64,000 nt of DNA from assembly GCA_937958995.1 (NCBI GenBank), contig CALGAP010000005.1, forward strand, positions 186,001 to 250,000, given 5' to 3'. Position numbers and translations under genes: made by a program. Origin of the DNA: an uncultured Chitinophagaceae bacterium. GTDB taxonomy: Bacteria > Bacteroidota > Bacteroidia > Chitinophagales > Chitinophagaceae. The notes below the pieces were generated by a model, which worked only from the letters and a program-made list of their open reading frames with translations, did not search any database and was not told the origin of the DNA. This document shows positions 1-8,531 of this stretch, in pieces. Within the stretch, counting starts at the first letter, position 1; each line of letters starts with the position of its first letter.

Positions 1-1
1 C

Positions 2-460
2 GATACGCTGGCTCTCGGTGCGCTCAAATTCTTCCTGCTTCGCGTGGATCCCAAAAAGCGCATGGTCTTCAATCCCGAAGAATCCATCGAATTTCATGGA
101 TTTACCGGGCCCTTTATTCAATATACTTTTGCCCGCGCAAGTTCCATATTACGTAAGGAAAAACCGGGCGGACAATCCTTTACCACCAACCTGCTTCCCC
201 TCGAAAGAGACCTGGTGGTAGAATTAGAAAAATATCCGACCATCATCGGGCAGGCGCTCGAGGAAATGAATCCCTCAGTAATTGCCGGCTACGCTTTCAA
301 ACTGGCTCAAACATTCAACTCTTTCGTCACAGAGCTACGCGTACTCAACGCCGAATCACCGGAGAAAAAAGAGTTGCGTCTCGAGCTTTGCCAGATGACA
401 GCGAATATTATCAAATCAGCGATGTCAATACTGGGAATAAGAGTTCCGGAGCGTATGTAG
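2..460 (+). CDS. argS: Arginyl-tRNA synthetase, C-terminal part (5' end outside window)
   Basis: The open frame runs from the window edge to a TAG at 460, giving about 152 C-terminal residues. The segment has the look of the DALR anticodon-binding domain of class I arginyl-tRNA synthetase: a GALKFFLLRVDPKK stretch, then FTGPFIQYTFARASSI, an alpha-helical region, and a short ending LGIRVPERM that is typical of ArgS. The enzyme charges tRNA-Arg in the cytosol. The catalytic domain with the HIGH-type signature lies upstream of the window, so function is inferred from the tail only. It converges on the TPR gene, whose stop lies 34 bases away. Confidence 0.9.
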   Translation, partial: DTLALGALKFFLLRVDPKKRMVFNPEESIEFHGFTGPFIQYTFARASSILRKEKPGGQSFTTNLLPLERDLVVELEKYPTIIGQALEEMNPSVIAGYAFKLAQTFNSFVTELRVLNAESPEKKELRLELCQMTANIIKSAMSILGIRVPERM

Positions 461-494
461 AAATATCTTCAAAAAGAACCTGCACCCTGCACCA

Positions 495-1526
495 TTACAA
501 TCCCCCTGGCATTTTTCGCTCTTGCTTCAGATTTTTCAGCGAAGGATCCATCTGGATGGCGCGGTCGCAGAGCTGCTGACCTTTTTCTTTTTCACCCTTT
601 TTTTGGTAACACATGCCAATCATGTAGAGGGCGTTGGCACTTTGCTTGTCGTTGGCGAGCACCTGGTCGAAGTAGTCGATGGCTTGCTGATACTTTCCCC
701 CGCGATAGTAAGCATCTCCAAGATTGTAGAGAATTTCCTGGTCTTGTGGCTTGCGCTGGAGTACTTCTTTCAGCAGCTCGGCACCTTTTTCATAATTGCC
801 GATGTTCAGGTAGGCATTGCCGAGATTTTCGATATAGTCGTTGGTGCGTTTGTAGCCTGCCGCTGCGGCACGTTCGAACCAGTAGATAGCTTTCTTGTCA
901 TCGGGCACTGCATAGTAAGTAAGACCGGCCTCGTACATCCAGTTGGCTTTGGTGGAATCGCGCTCGATGGCCTGCTCATAACAACCTGCCGCGCGTTTAT
1001 AGTTGCTCATTTCAATAAAGCAGCGGGCGGCGATATAAGGAATTTCAGCACGATCGGGTTCGTCTTTAAAAGCGAGCTCGCAATATTTTATCGACTCACC
1101 ATAGTTCTCGAGTTCATAATAAGCTTTCGCAATATTGAAATTGGCGCCCTTACCGATCCTGGCCTGCTGCATCTTTTGCGAGTATTTGATGGCATCCTGC
1201 CATTGGCGCATGTTCAAAGAAAGTGTGGCGAGATTTTCAATTACTTCGGGCCGCTTATTGCCGGCCTGTTCGGCACGCGCAAATTTGTCGAGTGCTTCGC
1301 GGTAGCGGCGCTGCTCCAATAAGGCAAAACCCCATTCTACCAGAAGATCGCTGTTGGAAGGCGCCAGGGAATAGGCCTTTTCAAAGTGTTTTTCAGCTTC
1401 CCGGAAACGGCGGGCCTGTTTTTCTTCGAGACCTTTTTGCTGGTAGTAAGCAGCGCTGTCAGATTGCTGCGCCAGCGCCAGTGCGGAAATTTGCAAGCAA
1501 AAGAGTAACGTAAACAGGTTTTTCAT
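495..1526 (-). CDS. Exported tetratricopeptide-repeat protein
   Basis: About 343 residues. The start is set at the ATG at 1526, which gives a clean signal peptide (MKNLFTLLFCLQISALALAQ). A GTG at 1547 would add seven residues and overlap the glgB stop by one base. From about residue 25 to the end the protein is a continuous array of TPR units, recognisable by repeated A-x-x-x-Y/F and G-x-x-Y patterns such as LGDAYYRGGKYQQAIDYF. TPR arrays are scaffolds for protein contacts; the partner is unknown. It is probably periplasmic. It lies directly after glgB on the same strand, but a role in glycogen metabolism is only a guess from position. Confidence 0.85.
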   Translation of the reverse strand: MKNLFTLLFCLQISALALAQQSDSAAYYQQKGLEEKQARRFREAEKHFEKAYSLAPSNSDLLVEWGFALLEQRRYREALDKFARAEQAGNKRPEVIENLATLSLNMRQWQDAIKYSQKMQQARIGKGANFNIAKAYYELENYGESIKYCELAFKDEPDRAEIPYIAARCFIEMSNYKRAAGCYEQAIERDSTKANWMYEAGLTYYAVPDDKKAIYWFERAAAAGYKRTNDYIENLGNAYLNIGNYEKGAELLKEVLQRKPQDQEILYNLGDAYYRGGKYQQAIDYFDQVLANDKQSANALYMIGMCYQKKGEKEKGQQLCDRAIQMDPSLKNLKQERKMPGGL

Positions 1527-1546
1527 ATTCTTCAAATTCAGGTTCA

Positions 1547-3484
1547 CTATTTCAGGATTATAGCTCCCAACGGTGGCAAATGAACATTTATTTCGTAAAG
1601 GTCCTCGTTTTTATCCACAAGAGTTGTTATAATTTCCGGGTTATATACATCGCCGGTGCCCCAGTATTTTTTGTCATCACTGTTAAATATTTCCTTCCAC
1701 TCAGATTTTCCATAGGTCACAATTTTCCAATGATGTCGCACCACTGGTGTTAAATTTAACGCTATCAGCAGGTCATTGGCAGGATCCTTACCCTTGCGCC
1801 TGTAAACAACAACCGTCTCTTCGCGATGGTTCAGATCAACCCACTCAAATCCATAAATATTGAACTGGTTTTCGTACATGGCGGGCTCGTTGCGCAAGAG
1901 AAAGTTCAGATCGCGTACACAATCGCGTAATAAACGGTGTGAATCATATTGCAACAATTCCCACTGCAATTCGCTTTTATAGTTCCATTCGCTGGTGGCG
2001 CCAAATTCATTGCCCATAAACAGCAATTTGCCTCCGGGATGGGTAAACATGTAAGTGTAAAGCGTTCGCAGGTTAGCGAACTTCTGCCATTCGTCGCCGG
2101 GCATTTTGTACAACATAGGACTTTTACCGTGCACTACCTCGTCGTGACTGAGCGGCAGCATAAAGTTTTCGTCGTAGTAGTACATCATACTAAACGAAAG
2201 CTTGTTCTGGTAGTGCTTGCGATAGATGGGATCCATTTTGAAATAATCCAGCGTATCGTGCATCCACCCCATCATCCATTTCATACCAAAACCCAAACCG
2301 CCCTGGAATGTGGGTCGCGACACGCCCGGCCAGTCGGTAGCCTCTTCGGCAATGGTCTGCACATCGGGGAAATCGCGATAGATCGTCTCGTTCAGATCGC
2401 GGATGAAACTGATGGCTTCTAAATTGCCATCACCGCCGTATTCATTGGGTTCCCATTGCCCGTGCTGGCGCGAATAGTTTAGCTTCAGCATCGAGCTCAC
2501 TGCATCCACGCGAATGGCGTCAATATGATATTTTTCGAACCAGAAACGCGCACTGCTGATCAGGAATGATTTGACCTCGCCGCGGCGGTAATTGAAGACA
2601 TAACTGTTCCAGTCTGGGTGAAAGCCTTTACGCATATCCGCATATTCATACGTATGCGTGCCATCAAACATGAAGAGTCCGTGTGCGTCGTAGGGAAAAT
2701 GCGAAGGTACCCAGTCGAGAATAACGCCGATGCCCGCCTGGTGAAAAGCATCTATCAGCGCCATGAAGCCCTGCGGATCGCCAAAACGTGAGGTAGGCGC
2801 AAAATAGCCTGTGCCCTGGTATCCCCAGCTTCCGTCGAAAGGATGCTCCATCACGGGCAGGAATTCCACATGGGTATACCCCATTTCCTTGACATACGGC
2901 ACCAGTCTCTCGCGCAGGAAATCGTAACTGTTATAGGTCTCTTCATCAAATTTATTAGGACGCATCCAACTGGCCAGGTGTACTTCGTACACGCTCCAGG
3001 GTGATTCCAGCGAATTATGTTCTTTTCGGGTACGCATCCATTCTTCATCCCCCCATTCATAGTCGAGCTGCCAGGTGATCGAGGCTGTCTTCGGGCGCTT
3101 TTCCCAGAATAAAGCAAAAGGATCACCCTTATCGAGCTTTCTTCCATTATACCCGTGAATATGGAACTTATATACCTCGCCCTTGCCCAGCCTGGGGATG
3201 AATCCTTCCCAGATCCCTGAATTGTCGAGCCGCACGTACAATGGGTGCGACTGGGTATTCCAGTCATTAAAATTGCCTATCACTGAAACCCAGGTGGCAT
3301 TGGGCGCCCATACTGCGAAGTAATAACCCCATTTGCCCAACACCTCGATGTGGTGCGCGCCAAAGACTTTGTACAGGCTGTAATGCGTGCCTTGCTGGAA
3401 ATGCTGGATTTCTTCCGGTGTCAGCAACGAATAATTCCAAACCGGCCTGGTGCTGTCAACAAAGTGGATCTCTTCGTATTTCAT
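1547..3484 (-). CDS. glgB: 1,4-alpha-glucan branching enzyme
   Basis: 645 residues, within the normal range for GlgB. An N-terminal CBM48 domain (about residues 25-140, with YYFAVWAPNATWVSVIGNFN) precedes the GH13 barrel. The catalytic sites are visible: nucleophile Asp in DAIRVDAVSSML, acid Glu in QTIAEEATDWPG, and the third acid in PLSHDEVVHGKS. The enzyme makes alpha-1,6 branches in glycogen in the cytosol. It lies on the same strand as glgA and glgC but is separated from them by an amylase, a transporter and the stub of a receptor gene. The next gene, a TPR protein, follows with almost no gap. Confidence 0.96.
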   Translation of the reverse strand: MKYEEIHFVDSTRPVWNYSLLTPEEIQHFQQGTHYSLYKVFGAHHIEVLGKWGYYFAVWAPNATWVSVIGNFNDWNTQSHPLYVRLDNSGIWEGFIPRLGKGEVYKFHIHGYNGRKLDKGDPFALFWEKRPKTASITWQLDYEWGDEEWMRTRKEHNSLESPWSVYEVHLASWMRPNKFDEETYNSYDFLRERLVPYVKEMGYTHVEFLPVMEHPFDGSWGYQGTGYFAPTSRFGDPQGFMALIDAFHQAGIGVILDWVPSHFPYDAHGLFMFDGTHTYEYADMRKGFHPDWNSYVFNYRRGEVKSFLISSARFWFEKYHIDAIRVDAVSSMLKLNYSRQHGQWEPNEYGGDGNLEAISFIRDLNETIYRDFPDVQTIAEEATDWPGVSRPTFQGGLGFGMKWMMGWMHDTLDYFKMDPIYRKHYQNKLSFSMMYYYDENFMLPLSHDEVVHGKSPMLYKMPGDEWQKFANLRTLYTYMFTHPGGKLLFMGNEFGATSEWNYKSELQWELLQYDSHRLLRDCVRDLNFLLRNEPAMYENQFNIYGFEWVDLNHREETVVVYRRKGKDPANDLLIALNLTPVVRHHWKIVTYGKSEWKEIFNSDDKKYWGTGDVYNPEIITTLVDKNEDLYEINVHLPPLGAIILK

Positions 3485-3641
3485 GTTTCGTTATATGCGC
3501 TTCCGTTTAACTTTAAAATAAGGATAAACGATTTTCTTTTTTCAAATCCTTTTCAGATATTCGTTATCACTTCCCGGAAAGGCACGGAAATCACAGTTTT
3601 TTTCGAATCAAGTTAACGGATTTGATCCATCCTGAATCGCC

Positions 3642-3911
3642 ATGAAACAACTGACTGCATTTTTCGTGCTAATTTTTTGCCTCGTCCATTTAAACTTCTC
3701 ACAAAACGTTACCATTAAAGGTACTGTAATTGACATGGCGGAAAAAACAAACCTTGCACAATCTGTTGTTGCCTTATTGAAGTATGAGGATTCCACGCTG
3801 GTGAAGTTCACGCGCAGTGATAAAGACGGCAAATTTGTATTGAAAGATATACCCGCAGGCCTACCGCACCAGTTCCAGCACCCACGCCGTCTTGCCCGGC
3901 ACTTTCATTGA
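3642..3911 (+). pseudogene. 5' stub of an outer-membrane beta-barrel receptor gene
   Basis: The frame encodes a signal peptide (MKQLTAFFVLIFCLVHLNFS) and the start of a carboxypeptidase-regulatory-like domain (VTIKGTVIDMAEKTNLAQSV, then SDKDGKFVLKDIPAG). This is the usual N-terminus of large Bacteroidota outer-membrane beta-barrel proteins, such as the 877-residue one at 24182. The homology breaks at about 3863, exactly where the convergent amylase gene ends (3861). The remaining residues (LPHQFQHPRR...) are just the antisense of that gene. I infer that a deletion or rearrangement removed the rest of a gene of roughly 2.5 kb. The stub is unlikely to be functional. Confidence 0.7.
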
Positions 3912-5729
3912 TCTCAATATCGGTTCTATTCTTCGGTCGATCACATTCCTGGTGCGAGTAAACCCTCTTAATCGCTCGCCAAATCTTTCTAGTGAAAATT
4001 CCTTTTCATCATCGTTCTGGTTCATCACTACCATTACGGTTTGCCGGTCGTCGTAGCGGAAGTACACGAAAATTCCATCTTCGGGCACAAACTGCATCAT
4101 TTTGCCCCGCCTGATAGCCGTAGAAGCCTTGCGGAACTGCGCAAGCTTTTGCGTGTATTCCCAAACGTCATTTTCAACGGCAGTGCGACCCTGCGGTGTG
4201 AATTTATTCGCGCTGTCGCCCGGCCAGCCACCCGGGAAATCTGAGCGCACTAATCCATCAGGATCAGCAAAATTTTTCATCAATATTTCTGTGCCATAGT
4301 ACAATTGCGGAATTCCCCGGAAAGTCAATAGCCAGGCCAGGCCCATTTTCATTTTCTGCACATCCTCTCCCACCACCGAGAAAAACCGGCTCATATCGTG
4401 ATTATCGAGAAAGATTACGTTCTTCATCGGGTCCTCATACACGAAATCGTTGGTGGCGGTAAGATACAGTCGGTTCAATCCTTCGGTCCAACCAAAAGGC
4501 TGCGTGAGGGCGGGAACAATTCCATACAAATTAAGCTGGAAATCTGTCACACCCGGAAGATTGCTCTTGAATGGAATATTGTAATTGTTTCTTACAAAAA
4601 AACTCTGGTTGGGAATTCCATGCACCCAGGTCTCGCCAAACAAATGCAGTTGGGGATATTGTTCCAGCAGAGCCTGGTTGCAGCGGTTCATAAATTCCAG
4701 ATCGTTGTACGCATACGTATCAATGCGCCAGCCATCAACACCATATTCTTCTGTGCACCAGATGGCATGTTGTATCAGGAAATTGGCGAAGTATGGATTT
4801 TTCTGGTTCACGTCGGGCATGGCGCTTACAAACCAGCCATCGCTCATTCGCTTTTTATCTGCTTCTGATGCATAGGGATCCATCAATACCTGGTCTTTGT
4901 AAGTGGTCTGCGTAAACCTGGGCCAGAAATGAAACCAGGTGCTGTCGGGCAGATCTTTAAACAGGAAATGTTCTGTGCCCACATGGTTGTACACGGCGTC
5001 CTGGATCAGTTTCATTCCCCTGCGGTGCAATGCATTGGCCAGCGATTTATACGCGGCATTGCCGCCGAGGCGCGGGTCAACGGTATAGTGATCGGTAAAC
5101 GCATAGCCATGCTCGGTGCGCTCGGGCATGTCGTTGACGATGACCGGGTTCAGCCAAACGGCCGTTACGCCCAGCGATTCCAGGTAATCGAGTTTGTCTT
5201 CAATACCTTTCAGGTCGCCTCCATGACGCGCCCACATATTTGTTCTGTCAAGACTTTGATCTTTCATACCTGGCACGCGATCGTTTGAAGGGTCGCCATT
5301 ACAGAAACGGTCGGGCATAAGGAGGTAAATAAGGTCATCGCTGGTTACGCCGCGAATTCTTGTGCGGCCGTTATCCTGGCTGCGGGCTTTCAGTTCGTAA
5401 GTCAGTCTTTTCACGGGCGCATTGCCCTCCAGTTCCAAAGTCATTTTACCCGGCATAGCCCTGCCATGAATCACGAGGTCAACTGCGAGATAATTAGGAT
5501 TTTCAAACACACGGTTACCTACCACTTCCACACCGGGGTAGTCGACTGTTACACCCGATACGCCCCTGCCCACATTGGTACCATAGATCAGCAACTGCAG
5601 TTTGGGATTTTTCATGCCCGCCCACCAATGCGTCGGATATATCTTTACGTTAGTCTGGCAAATGGCAGTCAGCGCGCAGCAACAGAAAACAATAAAAGCA
5701 ACAAAGCAGGCTTTAAACAAGTTCCTCAT
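3861..5729 (-). CDS. Exported GH13 alpha-amylase family protein (cyclomaltodextrinase/neopullulanase-like)
   Basis: 622 residues with a signal peptide (MRNLFKACFVAFIVFCCCAL, cut near AICQ). An N-terminal immunoglobulin-like domain of the cyclomaltodextrinase type spans about residues 25-120, then a GH13 barrel and a short C-terminal beta domain. Catalytic regions are intact: DAVYNHVG, GWRIDTYAYND (nucleophile Asp), LFGETWVHG (acid Glu) and FLDNHDMSRF. It should hydrolyse alpha-1,4 glucans or cyclodextrins in the periplasm, like Bacteroides SusA. Its start overlaps the end of the sugar symporter gene by 17 bases, so translation is probably coupled and the pair likely digests and imports maltodextrin. 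Exact specificity cannot be read from sequence. Confidence 0.9.
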   Translation of the reverse strand: MRNLFKACFVAFIVFCCCALTAICQTNVKIYPTHWWAGMKNPKLQLLIYGTNVGRGVSGVTVDYPGVEVVGNRVFENPNYLAVDLVIHGRAMPGKMTLELEGNAPVKRLTYELKARSQDNGRTRIRGVTSDDLIYLLMPDRFCNGDPSNDRVPGMKDQSLDRTNMWARHGGDLKGIEDKLDYLESLGVTAVWLNPVIVNDMPERTEHGYAFTDHYTVDPRLGGNAAYKSLANALHRRGMKLIQDAVYNHVGTEHFLFKDLPDSTWFHFWPRFTQTTYKDQVLMDPYASEADKKRMSDGWFVSAMPDVNQKNPYFANFLIQHAIWCTEEYGVDGWRIDTYAYNDLEFMNRCNQALLEQYPQLHLFGETWVHGIPNQSFFVRNNYNIPFKSNLPGVTDFQLNLYGIVPALTQPFGWTEGLNRLYLTATNDFVYEDPMKNVIFLDNHDMSRFFSVVGEDVQKMKMGLAWLLTFRGIPQLYYGTEILMKNFADPDGLVRSDFPGGWPGDSANKFTPQGRTAVENDVWEYTQKLAQFRKASTAIRRGKMMQFVPEDGIFVYFRYDDRQTVMVVMNQNDDEKEFSLERFGERLRGFTRTRNVIDRRIEPILRSMKVPGKTAWVLELVR

Positions 5730-7086
5730 GAGATTGTTCTTTTACGATCAATGCACAAAACACCCCCGCTGCGATCAGCAGGCCACCGCCGATTTGTACG
5801 GCCAACAGGCGATCATTATGCAGTACGCTCTCCATAAATTTCCCGAAAAACAGCGAGGCAATGATTTCAGGCAAAACAATAAAGAAGTTGAAAATGCCCA
5901 TATAGATTCCCATCTTATGAGCAGGCAGATGTCCTGCCAGCATAGAATAAGGCATTGATAATATAGAAGCCCAAGCAATGCCCACCATGCTCATACTTAC
6001 ATACAGCATGTTGGGATCGGTGATATAATTTACGCTTATCAGTCCCAAGCCACCAATGAGCAGGCAGAAAGTATGCGTCATTTTCTTTCCCACCTTGGCT
6101 ACCCAGAATGCCAGGGTAAGCGAAAACACGAAGGTGACGAGATTTAAAATAGAAGAAGTGATATTGGCATGCTCTACCCCGCGTATATAAATATCATTCG
6201 AAGTTTGCGGGTCGCCGCCAAAAATATCTCTTGCCACACCGGGCGTATAATAAAACCACATCAGGAAAAGTCCGGGCCAGGTAAGAAACTGTACCGCCGC
6301 CAGCCGCTTCATTTGCGACGGCATGTTGGCAATGCTCGAACCAATTTCTTTTATAGCCCCGCTTACACCGGTACCATGTTGCGCATTCAGTTTCTGCTTC
6401 CAGTCAGGATCGGTGGGCGGATATTCACGGCTGCGAAAGACGGTGTACAGTACTGCGAATAAAAACATGACACCACCGATATAAAACGACCACATGATAT
6501 TTTCCGGAATTCGCCCTTCCACTTTTTCCCGGGAAATTCCGAGGGCGGGTATGCGCACCAGTAGGTTGGGTAAGAAGCCGGCAATGAATGAAGCGGCACC
6601 AATGAACATGCTCTGCATTGCAAATCCGAAGGGGCGCTGCTTTTCATTCAGGTTATCGGCTACAAAAGCCCTGAATGGTTCCATGCTGACGTTGATGGAA
6701 GAGTCCAATATCCAGAGAGTGCCCGCGGCAATCCAGACAGCCGGGGAGTTGGGCATCACAAATAAGGCGAGGGAACTGAGAATGGCGCCCACCAGGAAGT
6801 AAGGTCTTCTTCTGCCCCAGCGCGGGTGCCAGGTACGGTCGCTCAGGTAACCCACAATGGGTTGCACCACCAACCCCGTCATAGGCGCGGCCAGCCACAA
6901 GCCGGGAATCTGCTCGGGCGATGCACCCAGGTATTCATAGATCACGCTCATATTGTTCATCTGCAGCGACCAGCCAAACTGGATCCCGAAAAACCCAAAG
7001 CACATATTCCATATCTGCCAGAAATTATAACGGGGCTTCGCCTGCAGCGCGGCATCCGTTTCCAATACGAGCGGAGCTGGTTCCAT
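5713..7086 (-). CDS. SLC45-like MFS sugar symporter (probable maltose/maltodextrin importer)
   Basis: About 457 residues from the ATG at 7086; an in-frame TTG at 7125 would add 13 low-complexity Thr/Pro residues and is less likely. The protein has about twelve hydrophobic segments and the features of the SLC45/glycoside-symporter branch of MFS: NMCFGFFGIQFGWSLQMNN in TM1 and the loop YLSDRTWHPRWGRRRPYF after TM2. It is an inner-membrane carrier, likely driven by protons or sodium. Position between glgC and an exported GH13 enzyme, and overlap with the latter, point to uptake of maltose or short maltodextrins. The substrate is inferred from context. Confidence 0.85.
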   Translation of the reverse strand: MEPAPLVLETDAALQAKPRYNFWQIWNMCFGFFGIQFGWSLQMNNMSVIYEYLGASPEQIPGLWLAAPMTGLVVQPIVGYLSDRTWHPRWGRRRPYFLVGAILSSLALFVMPNSPAVWIAAGTLWILDSSINVSMEPFRAFVADNLNEKQRPFGFAMQSMFIGAASFIAGFLPNLLVRIPALGISREKVEGRIPENIMWSFYIGGVMFLFAVLYTVFRSREYPPTDPDWKQKLNAQHGTGVSGAIKEIGSSIANMPSQMKRLAAVQFLTWPGLFLMWFYYTPGVARDIFGGDPQTSNDIYIRGVEHANITSSILNLVTFVFSLTLAFWVAKVGKKMTHTFCLLIGGLGLISVNYITDPNMLYVSMSMVGIAWASILSMPYSMLAGHLPAHKMGIYMGIFNFFIVLPEIIASLFFGKFMESVLHNDRLLAVQIGGGLLIAAGVFCALIVKEQSHEELV

Positions 7087-7138
7087 GGGGGTGTTGGTTG
7101 TAGGTGTTGTGTGTTTGGTACACAATATAATGAAGATT

Positions 7139-7209
7139 GAAGAAGGAACAAGGAAATTTGAATGGGCAATAAGAGGTGTTTAACCTTCAACCTTCCTTGT
7201 TCCATCTTC
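7139..7209. repeat. Intergenic inverted repeat (hairpin) between glgC and the symporter gene
   Basis: A purine-rich arm at 7139-7162 is nearly complementary (about 21 of 24 positions) to a pyrimidine-rich arm at 7186-7209, leaving a loop of 23 bases. The core GAACAAGGAAATTTGAAT of the first arm recurs, slightly altered, on the minus strand at about 13875-13895 and 50703-50720, so this seems to be a dispersed element rather than a simple terminator. No T-tract follows on the minus strand. Confidence 0.6.
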
Positions 7210-7228
7210 CTGTTCTCTGTTCAGTCTT

Positions 7229-8503
7229 CTATATCACAAACCCATCCGGTAGTATGCTACCCTTCTTCACCACTACTATGCCGTCTTTGATGGTATACAG
7301 CGAATGGTCGGTGTTTTCGAGGTGGGCGGTGCCGTTGATGCGCACGTCGTTGCCGATGCGGCAGTTTTTGTCGATGATGGCATTGCGTATGTAGCAGCGT
7401 TCGCCGATGCCGAGCTTGGGAAGACCGCGCGCCAGCGAGTGGTTCATTTCTTCGATGGTCTCGAAATAATCGGCCCCCATTACAACGCAGTTTACCAATG
7501 TGGTACCATGACCAACGCGACTGCGGATGCCTATAACGCTGGTCTCGATGCGGCTGGCATTTATAATGCTGCCTTCGGCAATGATTGTGCGCTCAAGCGT
7601 AGTGCCGCTGATCTTGGCGGGCGGCAACATGCGGGCGCGGGTATAAATGGCTTTTGAATTATCAAACAAGTTGAAGGGCGGAATTTCTTCGGTGAGCGCA
7701 AGGTTGGCTTCAAAAAAAGAATAGATGTTTCCGATATCTGTCCAGTAGCCTGTGTACTGGTAGCTCATTATTTTGTGAACACCGATGGATTTGGGTAAAA
7801 TCTCCTTTCCATAATCCTTCGCTTCTTTGTGTTCATCCAGCAACTGGTCAAACATCAATTTGCGGTTGAAGATATAAATGCCCATCGAACCCAGCCAGTT
7901 CCTGCCTTGTTTTTGCATTTCAGGACCAGTATCGCTCACCCATTCGGGCAGTAGTTCCTGTTTGGGTTTTTCAATGAAAGCCGTGATCATATTGTTTTCA
8001 TCAACCTTTAAAATTCCAAAGTCGGAGGCTTCACGCTGTTGCACAGGTATGGTAGCCACCGTGATATCGGCCCCGGATTCTTTATGATGCTGCAGCATTT
8101 CCTGGAAATCCATCTGGTAAAGCTGGTCGCCGGATAATATGAGTACGTATTCGAAATCGTGTTGACTGAGGTGACGCAACGATTTACGTACTGCGTCGGC
8201 CGTGCCCTGGTACCATGAGGGGTTGTCGGGTGTTTGTTCGGCGGCAAGTATATCCACGAAGGCGCTGCTGAATATGCTGAAGTGATAAGTGTTCTTGATA
8301 TGCTTGTTGAGCGATGCCGAGTTGAACTGGGTCAACACAAACATGCGATTAATGCCCGAGTTGATACAATTGGAGATAGGAATATCCACGAGGCGATATT
8401 TTCCGGCAATCGGCACAGCCGGTTTCGAACGGCTGGCGGTTAGGGGATACAACCTGGTTCCTGCGCCGCCACCCAGTATGACAGCAATCACTTCTTTACT
8501 CAT
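7229..8503 (-). CDS. glgC: Glucose-1-phosphate adenylyltransferase (ADP-glucose pyrophosphorylase)
   Basis: 424 residues, normal for GlgC. The N-terminal nucleotidyltransferase signature is clear (VILGGGAGTRLYPLTASRSK), followed by PVAGKYRL-type residues (PAVPIAGKYRLVDIPISNCI), YQGTADAVR and LSGDQLYQMDF. The C-terminal third is a left-handed beta-helix of hexapeptide type. The enzyme makes ADP-glucose from glucose-1-phosphate and ATP, the committed step of bacterial glycogen synthesis, in the cytosol, and is usually under allosteric control. It starts 28 bases after the glgA stop, so the two are surely one transcript. Confidence 0.97.
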   Translation of the reverse strand: MSKEVIAVILGGGAGTRLYPLTASRSKPAVPIAGKYRLVDIPISNCINSGINRMFVLTQFNSASLNKHIKNTYHFSIFSSAFVDILAAEQTPDNPSWYQGTADAVRKSLRHLSQHDFEYVLILSGDQLYQMDFQEMLQHHKESGADITVATIPVQQREASDFGILKVDENNMITAFIEKPKQELLPEWVSDTGPEMQKQGRNWLGSMGIYIFNRKLMFDQLLDEHKEAKDYGKEILPKSIGVHKIMSYQYTGYWTDIGNIYSFFEANLALTEEIPPFNLFDNSKAIYTRARMLPPAKISGTTLERTIIAEGSIINASRIETSVIGIRSRVGHGTTLVNCVVMGADYFETIEEMNHSLARGLPKLGIGERCYIRNAIIDKNCRIGNDVRINGTAHLENTDHSLYTIKDGIVVVKKGSILPDGFVI

Positions 8504-8531
8504 ATCGTTACGTTTTTGATATTAAAAGGTA

